DNA from: Granulicella cerasi
Lineage (GTDB): Bacteria; Acidobacteriota; Terriglobia; Terriglobales; Acidobacteriaceae
DNA length: 64,000 nt
Assembly (NCBI RefSeq): GCF_025685575.1
Contig: NZ_JAGSYD010000003.1
Coordinates: 860,592 to 924,591, forward strand
Reading direction: 5' to 3'
How positions within the stretch are numbered: the first letter of the stretch is position 1; every line of letters starts with the position of its first letter. The notes beneath the pieces were generated by a model that made no database searches, was not told where the DNA came from, and saw only the letters and a list, made by a program, of their open reading frames with translations. Positions 42,664 to 51,553 of the stretch are shown piece by piece. The translations under genes were made by a program, and so were the position numbers.

Positions 42664-43899
42664 TTAGCTGTACTTCAGCCAGCGCAGAATCTCCGGCAGG
42701 TTCGGCTTCTTGCCATACATCAGGATGCCCACGCGATAGATGCGGCTCGCGAGCCACAACACGATCGCGATCGTCACCACGAGGCCAGCAATCGAAGCAG
42801 CGATCGCCGTGCCTCCAGGCTTGCCGACGATGACACGCGTGTACATGATCAGCGGCGTCGTGAAGGGGAAGAACGATGCGAACTTCGCCACCGGACCATC
42901 AGGAGCCGTGATCACGTTGAAGATGATGAAGGACGAACAGATCAACGGAAGCATCAGGAATATCTGCATCTGTTGCAACTCCTGCTCGGAGTTGTTCATT
43001 GCGCCCAGCGCTGCAGCAAGCGACGAATAGAGCAGGTAGCCCAGCAGGAAGAAGACCACGAACAGCGCAGCCTGCGGCGCGCTCGGGAGGATATGCAGGT
43101 CCAGCGCCATCGTCTGGAACTTCACAATCACCACCGCAACCGCGATCCAGATGCCCACCTGCGTGAGGCCAACCGCCCCCACGCCGAGCACCTTGCCCGC
43201 AAGCATCTCGTCCGGCTTGATCGACGCGAGCATCACCTCGAAGACGCGCGAGGTCTTCTCTTCGATGATCGAGCGGGCGACGTTCATGCCGTAGAACAGA
43301 ATGATGAAGTACATGAGGAAGTACATGCCCCATGCGCTTGCCACTGCGGCACCCGCACGGCCATCGCCGTCCTTGCCGTTGTCGAGCTTCACCGGCGCCA
43401 GCAGTCCGTCTACCTGCACCTCCGACATGCCCGCAGCCAGCAGTTTGGCGCGCACCAGACCACCGCGCGCAGCATCGGAAACGCGACCACGCGTGATCAC
43501 ATCAGACTGCACGCGCGGCACCCATTGAAACGTCGGCCGAGCCGTAGGATCGGCCGCAGGCGTCACTACGAGATAGCCGTCCAAGTCCGAGCCCTTCTGC
43601 TTCAACTCCGCGTCGAGTTTCGTGCGCACGGTCGTGTCCGCCAGCGGATAGACATCGACCTTTGGCGCGGCGCCAAAGCTCTTGCTCTCGTTCAGCTCAC
43701 TCTGCACGTTCGCTGCGAACTTCGCATCATCGGTGATGATCGCTACATGCTGCGCCGAGTGTTGGTTCTTATTCACCAGCACCAGGCCACCGATCACGCC
43801 CGCCATCAGCGCGGGGATCAGCACCGTCATCACCACAAAGCTCTTCGCGCGCACACGCTCCAGATATTCGCGCTTCGCCACCAGCCAGATGTTACGCAT
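42664..43899 (-). CDS. ABC-2 type transporter permease (NatB-like)
   Basis: 411 residues. N-terminal membrane segment (FVVMTVLIPALMAGVIGGLV), a large extracytoplasmic domain (about 50-180), then a cluster of five or six membrane helices (YFLMYFIILFYGMNV, IWIAVAVVIVKF, ALFVVFFLLGYLLY, LMLPLICSSFIIFNVI, SIAGLVVTIAIVLWL). EEKTSRVFEVMLASIKPDEML is typical of the NatB/YhaP branch. It overlaps the ATPase gene by 8 bases and forms an exporter with it; the cargo may be Na+ or a toxic compound, but this cannot be read here. Confidence 0.9.
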   Translation of the reverse strand: MRNIWLVAKREYLERVRAKSFVVMTVLIPALMAGVIGGLVLVNKNQHSAQHVAIITDDAKFAANVQSELNESKSFGAAPKVDVYPLADTTVRTKLDAELKQKGSDLDGYLVVTPAADPTARPTFQWVPRVQSDVITRGRVSDAARGGLVRAKLLAAGMSEVQVDGLLAPVKLDNGKDGDGRAGAAVASAWGMYFLMYFIILFYGMNVARSIIEEKTSRVFEVMLASIKPDEMLAGKVLGVGAVGLTQVGIWIAVAVVIVKFQTMALDLHILPSAPQAALFVVFFLLGYLLYSSLAAALGAMNNSEQELQQMQIFLMLPLICSSFIIFNVITAPDGPVAKFASFFPFTTPLIMYTRVIVGKPGGTAIAASIAGLVVTIAIVLWLASRIYRVGILMYGKKPNLPEILRWLKYS

Positions 43900-44824
43900 C
43901 GATCTTGCCTCCCGCCTCGACAAACTCCGGCGTGTTCTTCACCGTCTCGATGAAGATCTCCTCAAGCGTCGGCTCCATCACTTCAAAGCGCGTGAAGTTC
44001 GTTCCCTTCCCCACGGCGTAGGCCAGCAGCGACTGCGCTGCGTCCGGCGAGGTCACCACGATCTCCGCAATCCCCGCATAGTTCTTTGCTTCCACGATCG
44101 ACTCGTGGCGCAGGAAAGAATCATCGCCTGTAAACACCGCCTGCACGCGATTGCGCGGATAGCGGGACTTCACCTCGCGCATCGTGCCGCCGAGTACAAG
44201 CTTCGAGCGGTAGATGATCGCGATCGAGTCGCACAGCTTCTCCACCTGGTCCATGCGATGCGTCGAGAACAACACAGCCTTACCCTCGGCGCGCAGCTGC
44301 ACCAGCGTGTCCATCAGCAAGCCAGCGTTCACCGGGTCCAGGCCCGAGAACGGCTCGTCCATGATGACGAGTTCAGGATCATGCAGCAGCGCCGCGATGA
44401 ACTGAATCTTCTGTTGCATACCCTTTGAAAGCTCTTCCACCTTCTTCGGAATTGCCTCGGTGATCTCCATGCGTTCGCACCATGAGAGCGCCCGCTTCTC
44501 TGCCTCAGCGGCAGAGAGACCATGCAGTTCGCCCATGAAGATGAGTTGCTCGATGCACTTCATCTTCTTGTACAGGCCGCGCTCTTCCGGAAGATAGCCG
44601 ACACGCTTCAGCGCGTCGCGCGTGAAGGGTTGGCCGAAGAGCTTCACCGTGCCGCTGTCAGGCACCGTCATGCCGATCATCATGCGGATCGAGCTCGTTT
44701 TTCCGGAGCCATTCGGGCCCAGCAAACCGAACATCGTGCCCGGCTCGATCGAGAGCGAAAGGCCATCGACCGCTACCTTCCGGTCATAAATTTTGCGGAT
44801 TTTTTCGAGTTCAACAATAGCCAT
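43892..44824 (-). CDS. ABC transporter ATP-binding protein (NatA-like)
   Basis: 310 residues. Walker A GPNGSGKT (36-43), Q-loop region EERGLY, signature LSKGM (132-136), Walker B LVIMDEP (152-158), and H-loop STHRMDQ. A C-terminal domain of about 90 residues follows (VQAVFTGDDSF, then FEVMEPTLEEIF), as in DUF4162-bearing exporters. ATG 44824 has GGAAG 5 bases upstream. It is the first gene of the run ATPase-permease-DUF374-queA-polA-bcp on the minus strand. Confidence 0.94.
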   Translation of the reverse strand: MAIVELEKIRKIYDRKVAVDGLSLSIEPGTMFGLLGPNGSGKTSSIRMMIGMTVPDSGTVKLFGQPFTRDALKRVGYLPEERGLYKKMKCIEQLIFMGELHGLSAAEAEKRALSWCERMEITEAIPKKVEELSKGMQQKIQFIAALLHDPELVIMDEPFSGLDPVNAGLLMDTLVQLRAEGKAVLFSTHRMDQVEKLCDSIAIIYRSKLVLGGTMREVKSRYPRNRVQAVFTGDDSFLRHESIVEAKNYAGIAEIVVTSPDAAQSLLAYAVGKGTNFTRFEVMEPTLEEIFIETVKNTPEFVEAGGKIDA

Positions 44825-44953
44825 GGATTCTTCCAGTGTACGCCGACCTAAATCGAAGAAAAGCGATAGTTTGGCGATCAAAATCGGTCTCGATGTGTTT
44901 TGCTTATGACAGCTGAGTTCTGAGAGAAACCATGCAAAGGAAGTTGAACCACA

Positions 44954-46462
44954 TTGAATGGTGCAGCCCAAACAGAACATCCGCTGGAGCTTGAAAGTCT
45001 CCGCCTGAATGCACTCTATCGGACGGAACTGCTCGACACCGAGCCCGAGCCGGAGTTCAACGAACTGGTGGAGATCGCCGCGGCCATCTGCGGCGCTCGC
45101 ATCGGTGCCATCTCTCTCATCGACGAGCGGCGCCAATGGATGAAAGCCACCTTCGGCACCGACATCGACGAGACGCCACGCTCCATCGCCTTCTGCGCGC
45201 ACACCATTCAGCAGGACGACGTCTTCGACATCCCCAACGCGCTCAACGATAAGCGCTTCGCCGAAAACCCGCTCGTCACCGGCGACTTCCACCTGCGCTT
45301 CTACGCCGGCTTCCCGATCTCCAGCCCCGACGGCTTCCACGTAGGCAGCCTGTGCGTCATCGACCAGGAGCCTCGCGTGCTGACCGAGACGCAGAAGCAT
45401 GCGTTGCGCACGCTCGCGCGCCAGGTCAACGCGCGCATCGAGCTCCGCATGCAACGCAAGCAGTTGGAGCGCGCCCTCGGGCAGGCAGAACAGGCCCAGA
45501 CGATGCTCGAGCTCTTCGATCGCCGCTTTAAGGCGTTCATGGACGCAGCGCCGTTTCTCTCCTTCATCAAAGACTCCGAAGGCAAGCTCGTTTTCTATAA
45601 CCGCTACTTCGCCGAGCACTTCAACATCGGCTCGGATGACTGGCTCGGCGTGCGCGGCCTGAAGAACGCAGACCCCGAGAGCGTCGCGCTCTTCTACGCT
45701 AACGATCAGGCCGTGCTGGCCTCAGGCGAGCCGCAGTCCTTCATCGAGCGCGGCCGCGAGTCCGATGGCACGATGCACTACTGGCGCTCGTATAAGTTCC
45801 CCTGCCTCGACGCGGACGGCAGCACGCTCATCGGCGTCATCTCGATGGACGTAACCGAGGACCTGCAAAAGAGCGAAGACCTGGCACGCTCGCATGAAGC
45901 ATTGCGCGAGGCCAATCGTCGGCTCTCCAGCCTCGCTGCGACCGATCCGCTGACCGGCCTCGCCAATCGTCGCGTGCTGGACGCGCGGATCAACGAGGAG
46001 TTCAACCGCGCCCGCGATGAAGGCCGCCAACTCGCGGTGCTCATGCTCGACGTCGACCACTTCAAGGCCTGCAACGACACGCACGGCCACGAATACGGCG
46101 ACGAAGTATTGCGGCAGATCGCGCACTGTCTCTCCACGACCGTACGCAGCCACGATCTTGCGGCGCGCTATGGCGGCGAAGAATTCTGTGTGTTGCTGCC
46201 GGATTGCGATGAAGAGCAGGCGCTACAGATGTGCTCCCGCATCTCACACTGCCTGGACCAGCAGAAGTGGGCGCATGGCTGCATCACCGTCAGCATCGGC
46301 GCGGCAGCACTCGAGCCCGCAACGCCGAATCCGCAGCGCCTCGTAGTGCTCGCCGACGAAGCACTCTACGCAGCAAAACGCGCGGGACGAAACCGTGCCG
46401 TGGGTTATCGCGCGTTCTACGACGAAATGGTCGCCAGGCTGCAGCAGCAAGTTCCGAACTAG
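44954..46462 (+). CDS. Soluble GAF-PAS diguanylate cyclase
   Basis: 502 residues, no membrane segment. Order: GAF domain (about 25-165, with GAISLIDERRQWMKA and VGSLCVIDQEPR), short coiled coil (168-190), PAS domain (190-310, RRFKAFMDAAPFLSFIKDSE), linker, then a GGDEF domain with DPLTGLANRR, DVDHFKACNDTHGHEYGDEV and the active site YGGEEF near residue 406. RSHD five residues before it fits the RxxD feedback site. It should synthesise cyclic di-GMP in response to an unknown cytoplasmic cue. The start is a TTG with AAGGAAG about 11 bases upstream. Confidence 0.9.
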   Translation: MNGAAQTEHPLELESLRLNALYRTELLDTEPEPEFNELVEIAAAICGARIGAISLIDERRQWMKATFGTDIDETPRSIAFCAHTIQQDDVFDIPNALNDKRFAENPLVTGDFHLRFYAGFPISSPDGFHVGSLCVIDQEPRVLTETQKHALRTLARQVNARIELRMQRKQLERALGQAEQAQTMLELFDRRFKAFMDAAPFLSFIKDSEGKLVFYNRYFAEHFNIGSDDWLGVRGLKNADPESVALFYANDQAVLASGEPQSFIERGRESDGTMHYWRSYKFPCLDADGSTLIGVISMDVTEDLQKSEDLARSHEALREANRRLSSLAATDPLTGLANRRVLDARINEEFNRARDEGRQLAVLMLDVDHFKACNDTHGHEYGDEVLRQIAHCLSTTVRSHDLAARYGGEEFCVLLPDCDEEQALQMCSRISHCLDQQKWAHGCITVSIGAAALEPATPNPQRLVVLADEALYAAKRAGRNRAVGYRAFYDEMVARLQQQVPN

Positions 46463-46466
46463 CCGC

Positions 46467-47387
46467 TTACTTCGCCTTATGCGCTGGCGTTGCCGCCGCG
46501 CAGTCAACGCGAAGCGGGCGCGCGCAACTCTGACTCTCCAACGTGCAGGCGCGCGCCTTCTGCTTCAACTCGCTGCCGACGAAACGCGCATAGAGGCATT
46601 TACGCTGGTCCGTGCCGTCATCGTTGGGTAGCGCGATCGACCTCTGCATCCATTCGTCCGCGAGCTTCGGCTCATGCACATGCGCATACGCCCAACCGAG
46701 GTTCCAGGTATCGATCGGGTCCTTCGGGGCCAGTTCCGCCGCGCGCTTGAGATACGGAATTCCCTGCGGCCACAGCCCCTGGATGTCGTACATCGTCCCC
46801 GTGTTGCCAATGATCTCGTGCGAGTTCGGAAAGTGTTTATCCAGCACGGCGAGCAGCTTCAGCCCACCTTGCGCATCGCCCGAAGCCCCAAGCTGCGCGG
46901 TATAACGCAGCCAGTCCGGCAGATACTCCGGCTCGGGTAGCTTGTTCAGCGTATCCTCAAGCGCCGCAGCCATCTCCGCATATCGTCCAGATAGCCCCAG
47001 CAGAAACAGCCGCCCCTTATGCAGCGTCAGGTCTTTCGGCTCGAGCGCGATGCCTTTGTTCAAATGCACAAGCGCGACATTCACAGCCTCGGGCTTGAAG
47101 CCGTCTCCCAGCGTTCCGCCGCCGACATCATTGCCTTTCAACTGCACGGCTTTCCCTTCGGCGAGCGCGAGATTCGCAAGGCACTTTTCTGCTTCAACCT
47201 GCTGTGCGTGCGTGCCGCTACTCTCCCAGCCCAGGCAAAGCTTTTTCGCCGCAGCGGTCTGCTTCTTGTCGGAGAGCTCATGCCATTGCTTCGCCTCGGG
47301 CGTCAGCGCGTCGCCCTGCGCGAACGCGATGCCAGCAGCGAAGGAGCACCACGTCACCGCCCCGAGAAGTCTGTAACGAAAACCCAT
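46467..47387 (-). CDS. Secreted TPR-like repeat protein
   Basis: 306 residues with a signal peptide (ending FAQG). The mature part has tetratricopeptide-like helix pairs (ALVHLNKGIALEPKDLTLHK, YAEMAAALEDTLNKL, GIPYLKRAAELAPKDPIDTW, NLGWAYAHVHEPKLADEW). Cys residues near both ends may form disulfides in the periplasm. The function is likely protein-protein scaffolding; the partner is unknown. It ends 5 bases from the convergent cyclase gene. Confidence 0.74.
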   Translation of the reverse strand: MGFRYRLLGAVTWCSFAAGIAFAQGDALTPEAKQWHELSDKKQTAAAKKLCLGWESSGTHAQQVEAEKCLANLALAEGKAVQLKGNDVGGGTLGDGFKPEAVNVALVHLNKGIALEPKDLTLHKGRLFLLGLSGRYAEMAAALEDTLNKLPEPEYLPDWLRYTAQLGASGDAQGGLKLLAVLDKHFPNSHEIIGNTGTMYDIQGLWPQGIPYLKRAAELAPKDPIDTWNLGWAYAHVHEPKLADEWMQRSIALPNDDGTDQRKCLYARFVGSELKQKARACTLESQSCARPLRVDCAAATPAHKAK

Positions 47388-47437
47388 GAACGTAGCCTAT
47401 GCGATTTCCAACGGCGATCAAAGCCGCGCAAAAAGAA

Positions 47438-47469
47438 AACGAGCGCATGGCCGAAGCCCTGCGCTCGTT
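47438..47469 (-). terminator. Terminator of the alpha ribosomal operon
   Basis: Perfect 10-base arms AACGAGCGCA (47438-47447) and complement (47460-47469). On the minus strand the stem is followed by TTCTTTTTG, a clear T-tract, 22 bases after the rplQ stop. Confidence 0.88.
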
Positions 47470-47490
47470 GAAATGCTTGTGAAATCGAAG

Positions 47491-47955
47491 TTACTCAGCC
47501 GACTGATCGCCACCCTGCTCTTCGAGCTGCTTCTGCAGATCAGCAAGACGCTTCGCCTTGATCTCTTCGCGCTTCTCAGCCTTTGCGGTGAGTTCCTTCT
47601 CGGCATCGAGCAGCTCGATGAAGGCGATCTCGCCTGCGTCACCCTTACGGATGCCGCCCTTGACGATGCGCGAGTAGCCACCGTTGCGCTCAGCGTAACG
47701 CGGAGCCACGGTCGTGAACAGACGGTCTACCGCATCAGCGGTCATGAGGTAAGACAGGGCCTGACGACGTGCGTGAACGCTGCCGTTCTTACCGAGGGTG
47801 ATCATCTTCTCAACCAGGGGGCGCGAAGCCTTTGCCTTGGTGAGGGTCGTCTCCACGCGATCATGCAGGATGATGGAGGTGACGAGGTTGCGCAGAAGCG
47901 CACGACGATGGGAAGTATTACGACCGAGCTTGAATCCGCCCTTACGATGACGCAT
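47491..47955 (-). CDS. rplQ: Ribosomal protein L17
   Basis: 154 residues: the usual core of about 116 (MRHRKGGFKLGRNTSHRRAL, LRNLVTSIILHDRVETT, GGYSRIVKGGIRKGD) plus an acidic/basic C-terminal extension (LTAKAEKREEIKAKR and on) beyond the usual length. ATG 47955 has AAGGAG upstream. It is the last gene of the alpha operon but is separated from rpoA by the four-helix-bundle element, so its dosage could be influenced by that insert. Confidence 0.97.
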   Translation of the reverse strand: MRHRKGGFKLGRNTSHRRALLRNLVTSIILHDRVETTLTKAKASRPLVEKMITLGKNGSVHARRQALSYLMTADAVDRLFTTVAPRYAERNGGYSRIVKGGIRKGDAGEIAFIELLDAEKELTAKAEKREEIKAKRLADLQKQLEEQGGDQSAE

Positions 47956-48011
47956 GGTGATTTCTCCTTCGACTCAGCTTGTGCTGTCAGTCGGCAATCG
48001 GTGGTGGTGCG

Positions 48012-48046
48012 AGGGTCCAGGGCTCAGGGCCCGGGGTCCAGAAAAC
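48012..48046 (+). repeat. Left inverted arm of the gene-bearing element
   Basis: 35 bases differing at two positions from the arms at 50466-50500 and 53569-53603, and ending in the same GGTCCAGAAAAC. Confidence 0.85.
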
Positions 48047-48051
48047 ACAAC

Positions 48052-48402
48052 TTAGAGTTTGGAGATCAGCGAATACAACATTTTGCTGACCTGCTCTGCC
48101 AGAGCTCCGACTTCTTCGCGAAGCTCTGAAGAGCCAAACCCGAGCTCAGTTGCTATGAGCAATTGCGTTTGCACTTCTAGTGTTGAGCCACGAGCAATGG
48201 AAAGAAACTGCTTGTAATCCTTCCGTGTCCCGCGGCCGTAGCCTTCTGCAATGTTGCTCGGTATCGATACCCCGGCCCGTCGTATCTGGCTGGTAAGTCC
48301 GAACCGCTCCTCCACTGGAAACTCTGCTGTGCAACGGTAGATCGCAAGTGCTAATTCCACTGCGCGTTGCCAGACCAGCAAATCCTTGTAGGAAGAAACC
48401 AT
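48052..48402 (-). CDS. Four-helix-bundle protein (S23/IVP family)
   Basis: 116 residues from the ATG at 48402 (GTG 48438 is possible). It matches the four-helix-bundle family first known from intervening sequences of 23S rRNA genes: SYKDLLVWQRAVELALAIYR, FPVEERFGLTSQIRRAGVSI, PSNIAEGYGRGTRKDYKQFL, GSTLEVQTQLLIATELGF. The biochemical role of the family is unknown; related bundles act as accessory factors in diversity-generating retroelements. Here it sits alone inside an inverted-repeat element in the middle of a ribosomal operon, which is not a place where operons normally carry extra genes. It is co-directional with the operon, so it is likely transcribed with it. Confidence 0.85.
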   Translation of the reverse strand: MVSSYKDLLVWQRAVELALAIYRCTAEFPVEERFGLTSQIRRAGVSIPSNIAEGYGRGTRKDYKQFLSIARGSTLEVQTQLLIATELGFGSSELREEVGALAEQVSKMLYSLISKL

Positions 48403-48463
48403 TCCGTCCTGCTCAACGGGAGATGGTGCAGCGGCCACTGTGCAAGCTGACCGCCTTCGTACT

Positions 48464-48494
48464 CTGGGCCCTGGGCCCTAAGCCCTGGACCCTG
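48464..48494 (-). repeat. Right inverted arm of the gene-bearing element
   Basis: Read on the minus strand it is ACAGGGTCCAGGGCTTAGGG followed by CCCAGGGCCCAGAG. It ends 5 bases before the rpoA stop codon. Confidence 0.85.
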
Positions 48495-48499
48495 TGAAA

Positions 48500-49588
48500 C
48501 TAGAAGTTCTCCGGCTCAGAGACCGCGAAGTCATCTTCATCTTCGTCTTCTTCGTCATCGAACGCGCCATAGCTGGCCGCGAGCGTTGCCGCAGGAAGTA
48601 CCGAGGTCGGGCCCGGGACCGGGTTGCCGTTCTCGTCGATCTTCATGCCCAGCGAGAGACCCATCTGAGCAAGGATTTCCTTGATCTCGTTCAGGCTCTT
48701 GCGGCCGAAGTTCTTGGTCTTCAGCATTTCTGCTTCAGTCTTCTGGATCAGCTCACCGATGGTGGAGATGTTCGCGTTCTTCAGGCAGTTGTAGCTGCGC
48801 ACCGAAAGCTCAAGCTCTTCCACCGAACGGTTCAGGTTCTCGTTGCGAACCGCGGGACCGTCGATACCATCGTGACCACCCTGCTCCATCTCTTCTTCGA
48901 AGTTGATGAAGATGGTCATGTGGTCCTTGAGCAGCTTGGCCGAGAGACCGAGCGCGTCAGCCGGAAGCACCGTGCCGTTCGTCCAGATCTCGAGCGTCAG
49001 CTTGTCGTAGTCGGTGATCTGACCGAGACGCGCTGCTTCGACCAGGTAGTTCACCTTGCGAACCGGCGAGTGCACCGAGTCCACGGGGATGAAGCCGATA
49101 CCGAGGTCCGAATCAAAGTTCTTGTCGGCCGAAACGTAGCCGCGGCCACGCTTCAAGCGCATTTCCATGTCGATGCGGCCGCCTTCCGAAACCGTGCAGA
49201 TGTACACGTTCGGATCGAGGATCTCGACATCGTTGTCAGCCTCGATCATGCCCGAGGTGATAACGCCAGCCTGATCGGCGTGGATGTAGAGGGCCTTGGG
49301 GCCTTCGCCGTTGAGCTTGAAGGGAATCTGCTTCAGGTTCAGGATGATGTCGGTCGCGTCTTCAACAACGCCAGCAATCGCCTGGAACTCGTGCAGCACA
49401 CCCTCGATACGGACAGCCGTGACAGCCGCGCCTTCGATGGACGAAAGCAGCGTGCGGCGCAGAGCGTTGCCGACCGTGGTGCCGAAACCGCGTTCAAACG
49501 GCTGGGCGGAAAACTTGCCATAGTTGGCGGTCAGGGTCTCCTGATCAACAGCAAGACGCTTGGGCTTCTGAAAACCTCTCCAAAGCAT
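48500..49588 (-). CDS. rpoA: RNA polymerase alpha subunit
   Basis: 362 residues. N-terminal assembly domain ([20 protein letters not shown], then [13 protein letters not shown]) and C-terminal DNA/activator-contact domain ([49 protein letters not shown]). It has a strongly acidic C-terminal tail ([17 protein letters not shown]) beyond the usual end. ATG 49588 has AAGGA 6 bases upstream. Inverted-repeat elements lie on both sides, toward rplQ and toward rpsD. Confidence 0.98.
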   Translation of the reverse strand: MLWRGFQKPKRLAVDQETLTANYGKFSAQPFERGFGTTVGNALRRTLLSSIEGAAVTAVRIEGVLHEFQAIAGVVEDATDIILNLKQIPFKLNGEGPKALYIHADQAGVITSGMIEADNDVEILDPNVYICTVSEGGRIDMEMRLKRGRGYVSADKNFDSDLGIGFIPVDSVHSPVRKVNYLVEAARLGQITDYDKLTLEIWTNGTVLPADALGLSAKLLKDHMTIFINFEEEMEQGGHDGIDGPAVRNENLNRSVEELELSVRSYNCLKNANISTIGELIQKTEAEMLKTKNFGRKSLNEIKEILAQMGLSLGMKIDENGNPVPGPTSVLPAATLAASYGAFDDEEDEDEDDFAVSEPENF

Positions 49589-49627
49589 GGTGGTTCCTTT
49601 CTTCCTGCCTCCGCGAAGCATTCTGCG

Positions 49628-49756
49628 AGGGTTCAGGGGTGAAACTCAGGTTCAGGGCCCAAGTTCAGGGCCCAGAAAAACTTACTCGAGGAGGACTTAG
49701 AACCCGAGCGCAGAAAGGCTTGCCTTCTGAGCCCCGGGCCCTAAGCCCTGTCCCCT
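49628..49756. repeat. Gene-free inverted-repeat element between rpsD and rpoA
   Basis: Left arm 49628-49681 (an expanded, degenerate form with repeated TTCAGGGCCCA units, ending CCCAGAAAAAC) and right arm 49725-49756 (TTCTGAGCCCCGGGCCCTAA and on) enclose 43 bases without a gene. The right end is 1 base from the rpsD stop codon. The transcript would fold into a long hairpin. Confidence 0.75.
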
Positions 49757-49757
49757 A

Positions 49758-50390
49758 TTACTTGCTGTACAGTTCGACGATCTGCTGTTCGTTGACCGGC
49801 AGCTGGATGTCTTCGCGCTTCGGCAGCGATACGATCTTGCCCGACAGGCCATCGGCCGCGAACTCGATCCAGGTCACCTTGTTCTGGCCGGCGAGGAACT
49901 CGCGCGACGAACCAAGGATCGCCATTTCCTTCGACTTCTCACGAACGGAAATGACATCGCCTACCTTGCACTGGTAGCTCGGAATGTTTACCTTCTTACC
50001 GTTCACCAGCACGTGGCCGTGACGAACAACCTGACGAGCCTGGCGGCGCGAGATCGCGAAACCGAGGCGGTAGGTCACGTTGTCGAGACGGGTCTCGAGC
50101 TGCTGGAGCAGCAAGTCGCCGGTAACGCCGTGACGGGTCGAAGCCTTCTCGTAGTACGCACGGAACTGCGTCTCGAGCGTGAAGTAGATGCGCTTGGCCT
50201 TCTGCTTCTCACGAAGCTGCAGACCGTAGCCGACAACCTTCTTCACCTTCTTGGACTGACCATGCTGTCCCGGGGGGAAGTTACGCTTCTCTACCGGGCA
50301 CTTCTCGGTAAAGCACTTCGGTCCCTTGAGGAACAACTTCACGCCATCGCGGCGGCACATACGGCAAACGGGGCCTGTATAACGAGCCAT
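49758..50390 (-). CDS. rpsD: Ribosomal protein S4
   Basis: 210 residues. Zinc-binding form: CRMC (9-12) and CFTEKC (26-31) supply four cysteines. RNA-binding S4 domain with LGFAISRRQARQVVRHGHVL and VNGKKVNIPSY. ATG 50390 follows a weak ribosome site. In many bacteria S4 represses this operon by binding its leader RNA; no such site was identified here. Confidence 0.98.
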   Translation of the reverse strand: MARYTGPVCRMCRRDGVKLFLKGPKCFTEKCPVEKRNFPPGQHGQSKKVKKVVGYGLQLREKQKAKRIYFTLETQFRAYYEKASTRHGVTGDLLLQQLETRLDNVTYRLGFAISRRQARQVVRHGHVLVNGKKVNIPSYQCKVGDVISVREKSKEMAILGSSREFLAGQNKVTWIEFAADGLSGKIVSLPKREDIQLPVNEQQIVELYSK

Positions 50391-50465
50391 TGTCTTTTCT
50401 CTCCAATTACTTCTGTGGTCGATCGTTTTACGGGCTGGCTTGCCCTTCGTCACGATCCAAAAACT

Positions 50466-50571
50466 AGGGTCCAGGGCTTAGGGCCCAGGGTCCAGAAAAC
50501 AGATCAAGGCCAGCACCCAGAGCTCAGCAGCTTACGCTTTCTGAACCCTGGGCCCTGGACCCTGACCCCTG
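50466..50571. repeat. Gene-free inverted-repeat element between rpsK and rpsD
   Basis: Left arm 50466-50500 and right arm 50538-50571 enclose 37 bases. The left arm plus two following bases (50466-50502) is identical over 37 bases to 53569-53605. The right arm ends 2 bases from the rpsK stop codon. Confidence 0.85.
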
Positions 50572-50573
50572 AC

Positions 50574-50996
50574 TTATACGCGGCGGCGCTTCGGCGGACG
50601 GCAGCCGTTGTGCGGCATCGGCGTGACGTCGCGGATCGAGCGAACCTCGATGCCCGCAGCAGCCAGTGCACGGATTGCCGACTCACGACCCGAACCCGGG
50701 CCAGCGACGCGAACGTCCACCGAACGCAGACCGTGGTCACGAGCAGCGTTGGCAGCATTCACTGCAGCCTGCTGTGCCGCGAACGGCGTGCCCTTACGCG
50801 AGCCGCGGAAGCCGAGCGAACCCGAGCTCTTCCACGACAGCGTGTTGCCCTGCTGGTCGGTGATCGTCACGATCGTGTTGTTGAACGAAGCCTGGATGAA
50901 TACCAGACCGTACGGAACATTTTTCCGCTCGCGCTTCTTAAACTTCTTGCCCTTGCCAGCCTTAGCGCCGGCACTCTTCTGCTGTGTCTTTGCCAT
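50574..50996 (-). CDS. rpsK: Ribosomal protein S11
   Basis: 140 residues, about 10 more than common because of a basic N-terminal extension ([19 protein letters not shown]). Conserved core: [72 protein letters not shown]. It follows rpsM after 3 bases. Confidence 0.98.
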   Translation of the reverse strand: MAKTQQKSAGAKAGKGKKFKKRERKNVPYGLVFIQASFNNTIVTITDQQGNTLSWKSSGSLGFRGSRKGTPFAAQQAAVNAANAARDHGLRSVDVRVAGPGSGRESAIRALAAAGIEVRSIRDVTPMPHNGCRPPKRRRV

Positions 50997-50999
50997 GGC

Positions 51000-51380
51000 T
51001 TACTTGGTCACTTTCTTCTTACCGGCAACGGTGCCCTTACGCGGGCCCTTGCGGGTACGAGCGTTGGTGTGGGTGCGCTGACCGCGAACCGGCAGGTTGC
51101 GGCGGTGGCGGATACCACGGAACGACTGGATTTCCATCAAGCGCTTGATGTTGAGCGAGATTTCCTTGCGGAGATCGCCCTCGATGCCGCCTTCCTGTTC
51201 GATGACAGAGCGGATCTTGTTGAGCTGATCTTCGTCCAGCGTGTTCATCTTCGCGATCGGGTCAATGCCGGCCTTGGCGAGAATCGTCAAAGCGCGGGGA
51301 GCACCGATGCCATAGATGTACTGGAGGGCAATGCGAGCCTGCTTATTGGGGGGCAGGTCGACGCCGGCAATACGTGCCAT
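51000..51380 (-). CDS. rpsM: Ribosomal protein S13
   Basis: 126 residues, normal length. [50 protein letters not shown] and [15 protein letters not shown] are family hallmarks. Located between rpmJ and rpsK, separated from rpmJ by an atypical gap of about 170 bases. Confidence 0.98.
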   Translation of the reverse strand: MARIAGVDLPPNKQARIALQYIYGIGAPRALTILAKAGIDPIAKMNTLDEDQLNKIRSVIEQEGGIEGDLRKEISLNIKRLMEIQSFRGIRHRRNLPVRGQRTHTNARTRKGPRKGTVAGKKKVTK

Positions 51381-51410
51381 GGGGAGCCTTTCGGTTGGGG
51401 CTCGGAGGAT

Positions 51411-51497
51411 CTACGCCTCGTGAGCGGGGTTACTGGTATCGCGGCTGATATCGGCTGCAAGCACTTCGCTTGAAACTTCTATCTCCTCCGGGTTCAT
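51411..51497 (-). CDS. Possible 28-residue acidic microprotein in the rpmJ-rpsM gap
   Basis: Reading frame MNPEEIEVSSEVLAADISRD plus eight residues, preceded by AAGGAG 4 bases before the ATG at 51497. It fills most of the gap between rpmJ and rpsM. The ribosome site and placement are suggestive, but the length is too short to judge by composition and no family is recognised. Confidence 0.3.
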   Translation of the reverse strand: MNPEEIEVSSEVLAADISRDTSNPAHEA

Positions 51498-51553
51498 CGC
51501 ACTCCTTGACTGCGGAGAACTCGCCCGGTGGGGCCACGTGTCGTGCCGGGGAT

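Larger units (their letters stand above)
48012..48494. mobile_element. Putative gene-bearing inverted-repeat element between rplQ and rpoA
   Basis: 483 bp bounded by inverted arms at 48012-48046 (plus orientation) and 48464-48494 (minus orientation), both variants of AGGGTCCAGGGCTTAGGGCCC. The inside is filled by one minus-strand four-helix-bundle gene. Three more elements with the same arms but no gene lie at 49628, 50466 and 53569. No target-site duplication and no transposase are visible, so 'mobile element' is an inference from the repeated arms and the gene's unusual place. Confidence 0.55.

Noticed and set aside
44825-45619. An N-terminal extension of the ABC ATPase
   Set aside because: It is antisense to the GAF-PAS-GGDEF gene; the ATG at 44824 has a ribosome site and starts the family at its usual place.
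48052-48402. The four-helix-bundle gene as a 23S rRNA intervening sequence
   Set aside because: No rRNA sequence is present around it; the flanks are rplQ and rpoA.
48012-48494. A diversity-generating retroelement based on the Avd-like fold
   Set aside because: No reverse transcriptase, template repeat or variable C-type lectin gene is in the window.
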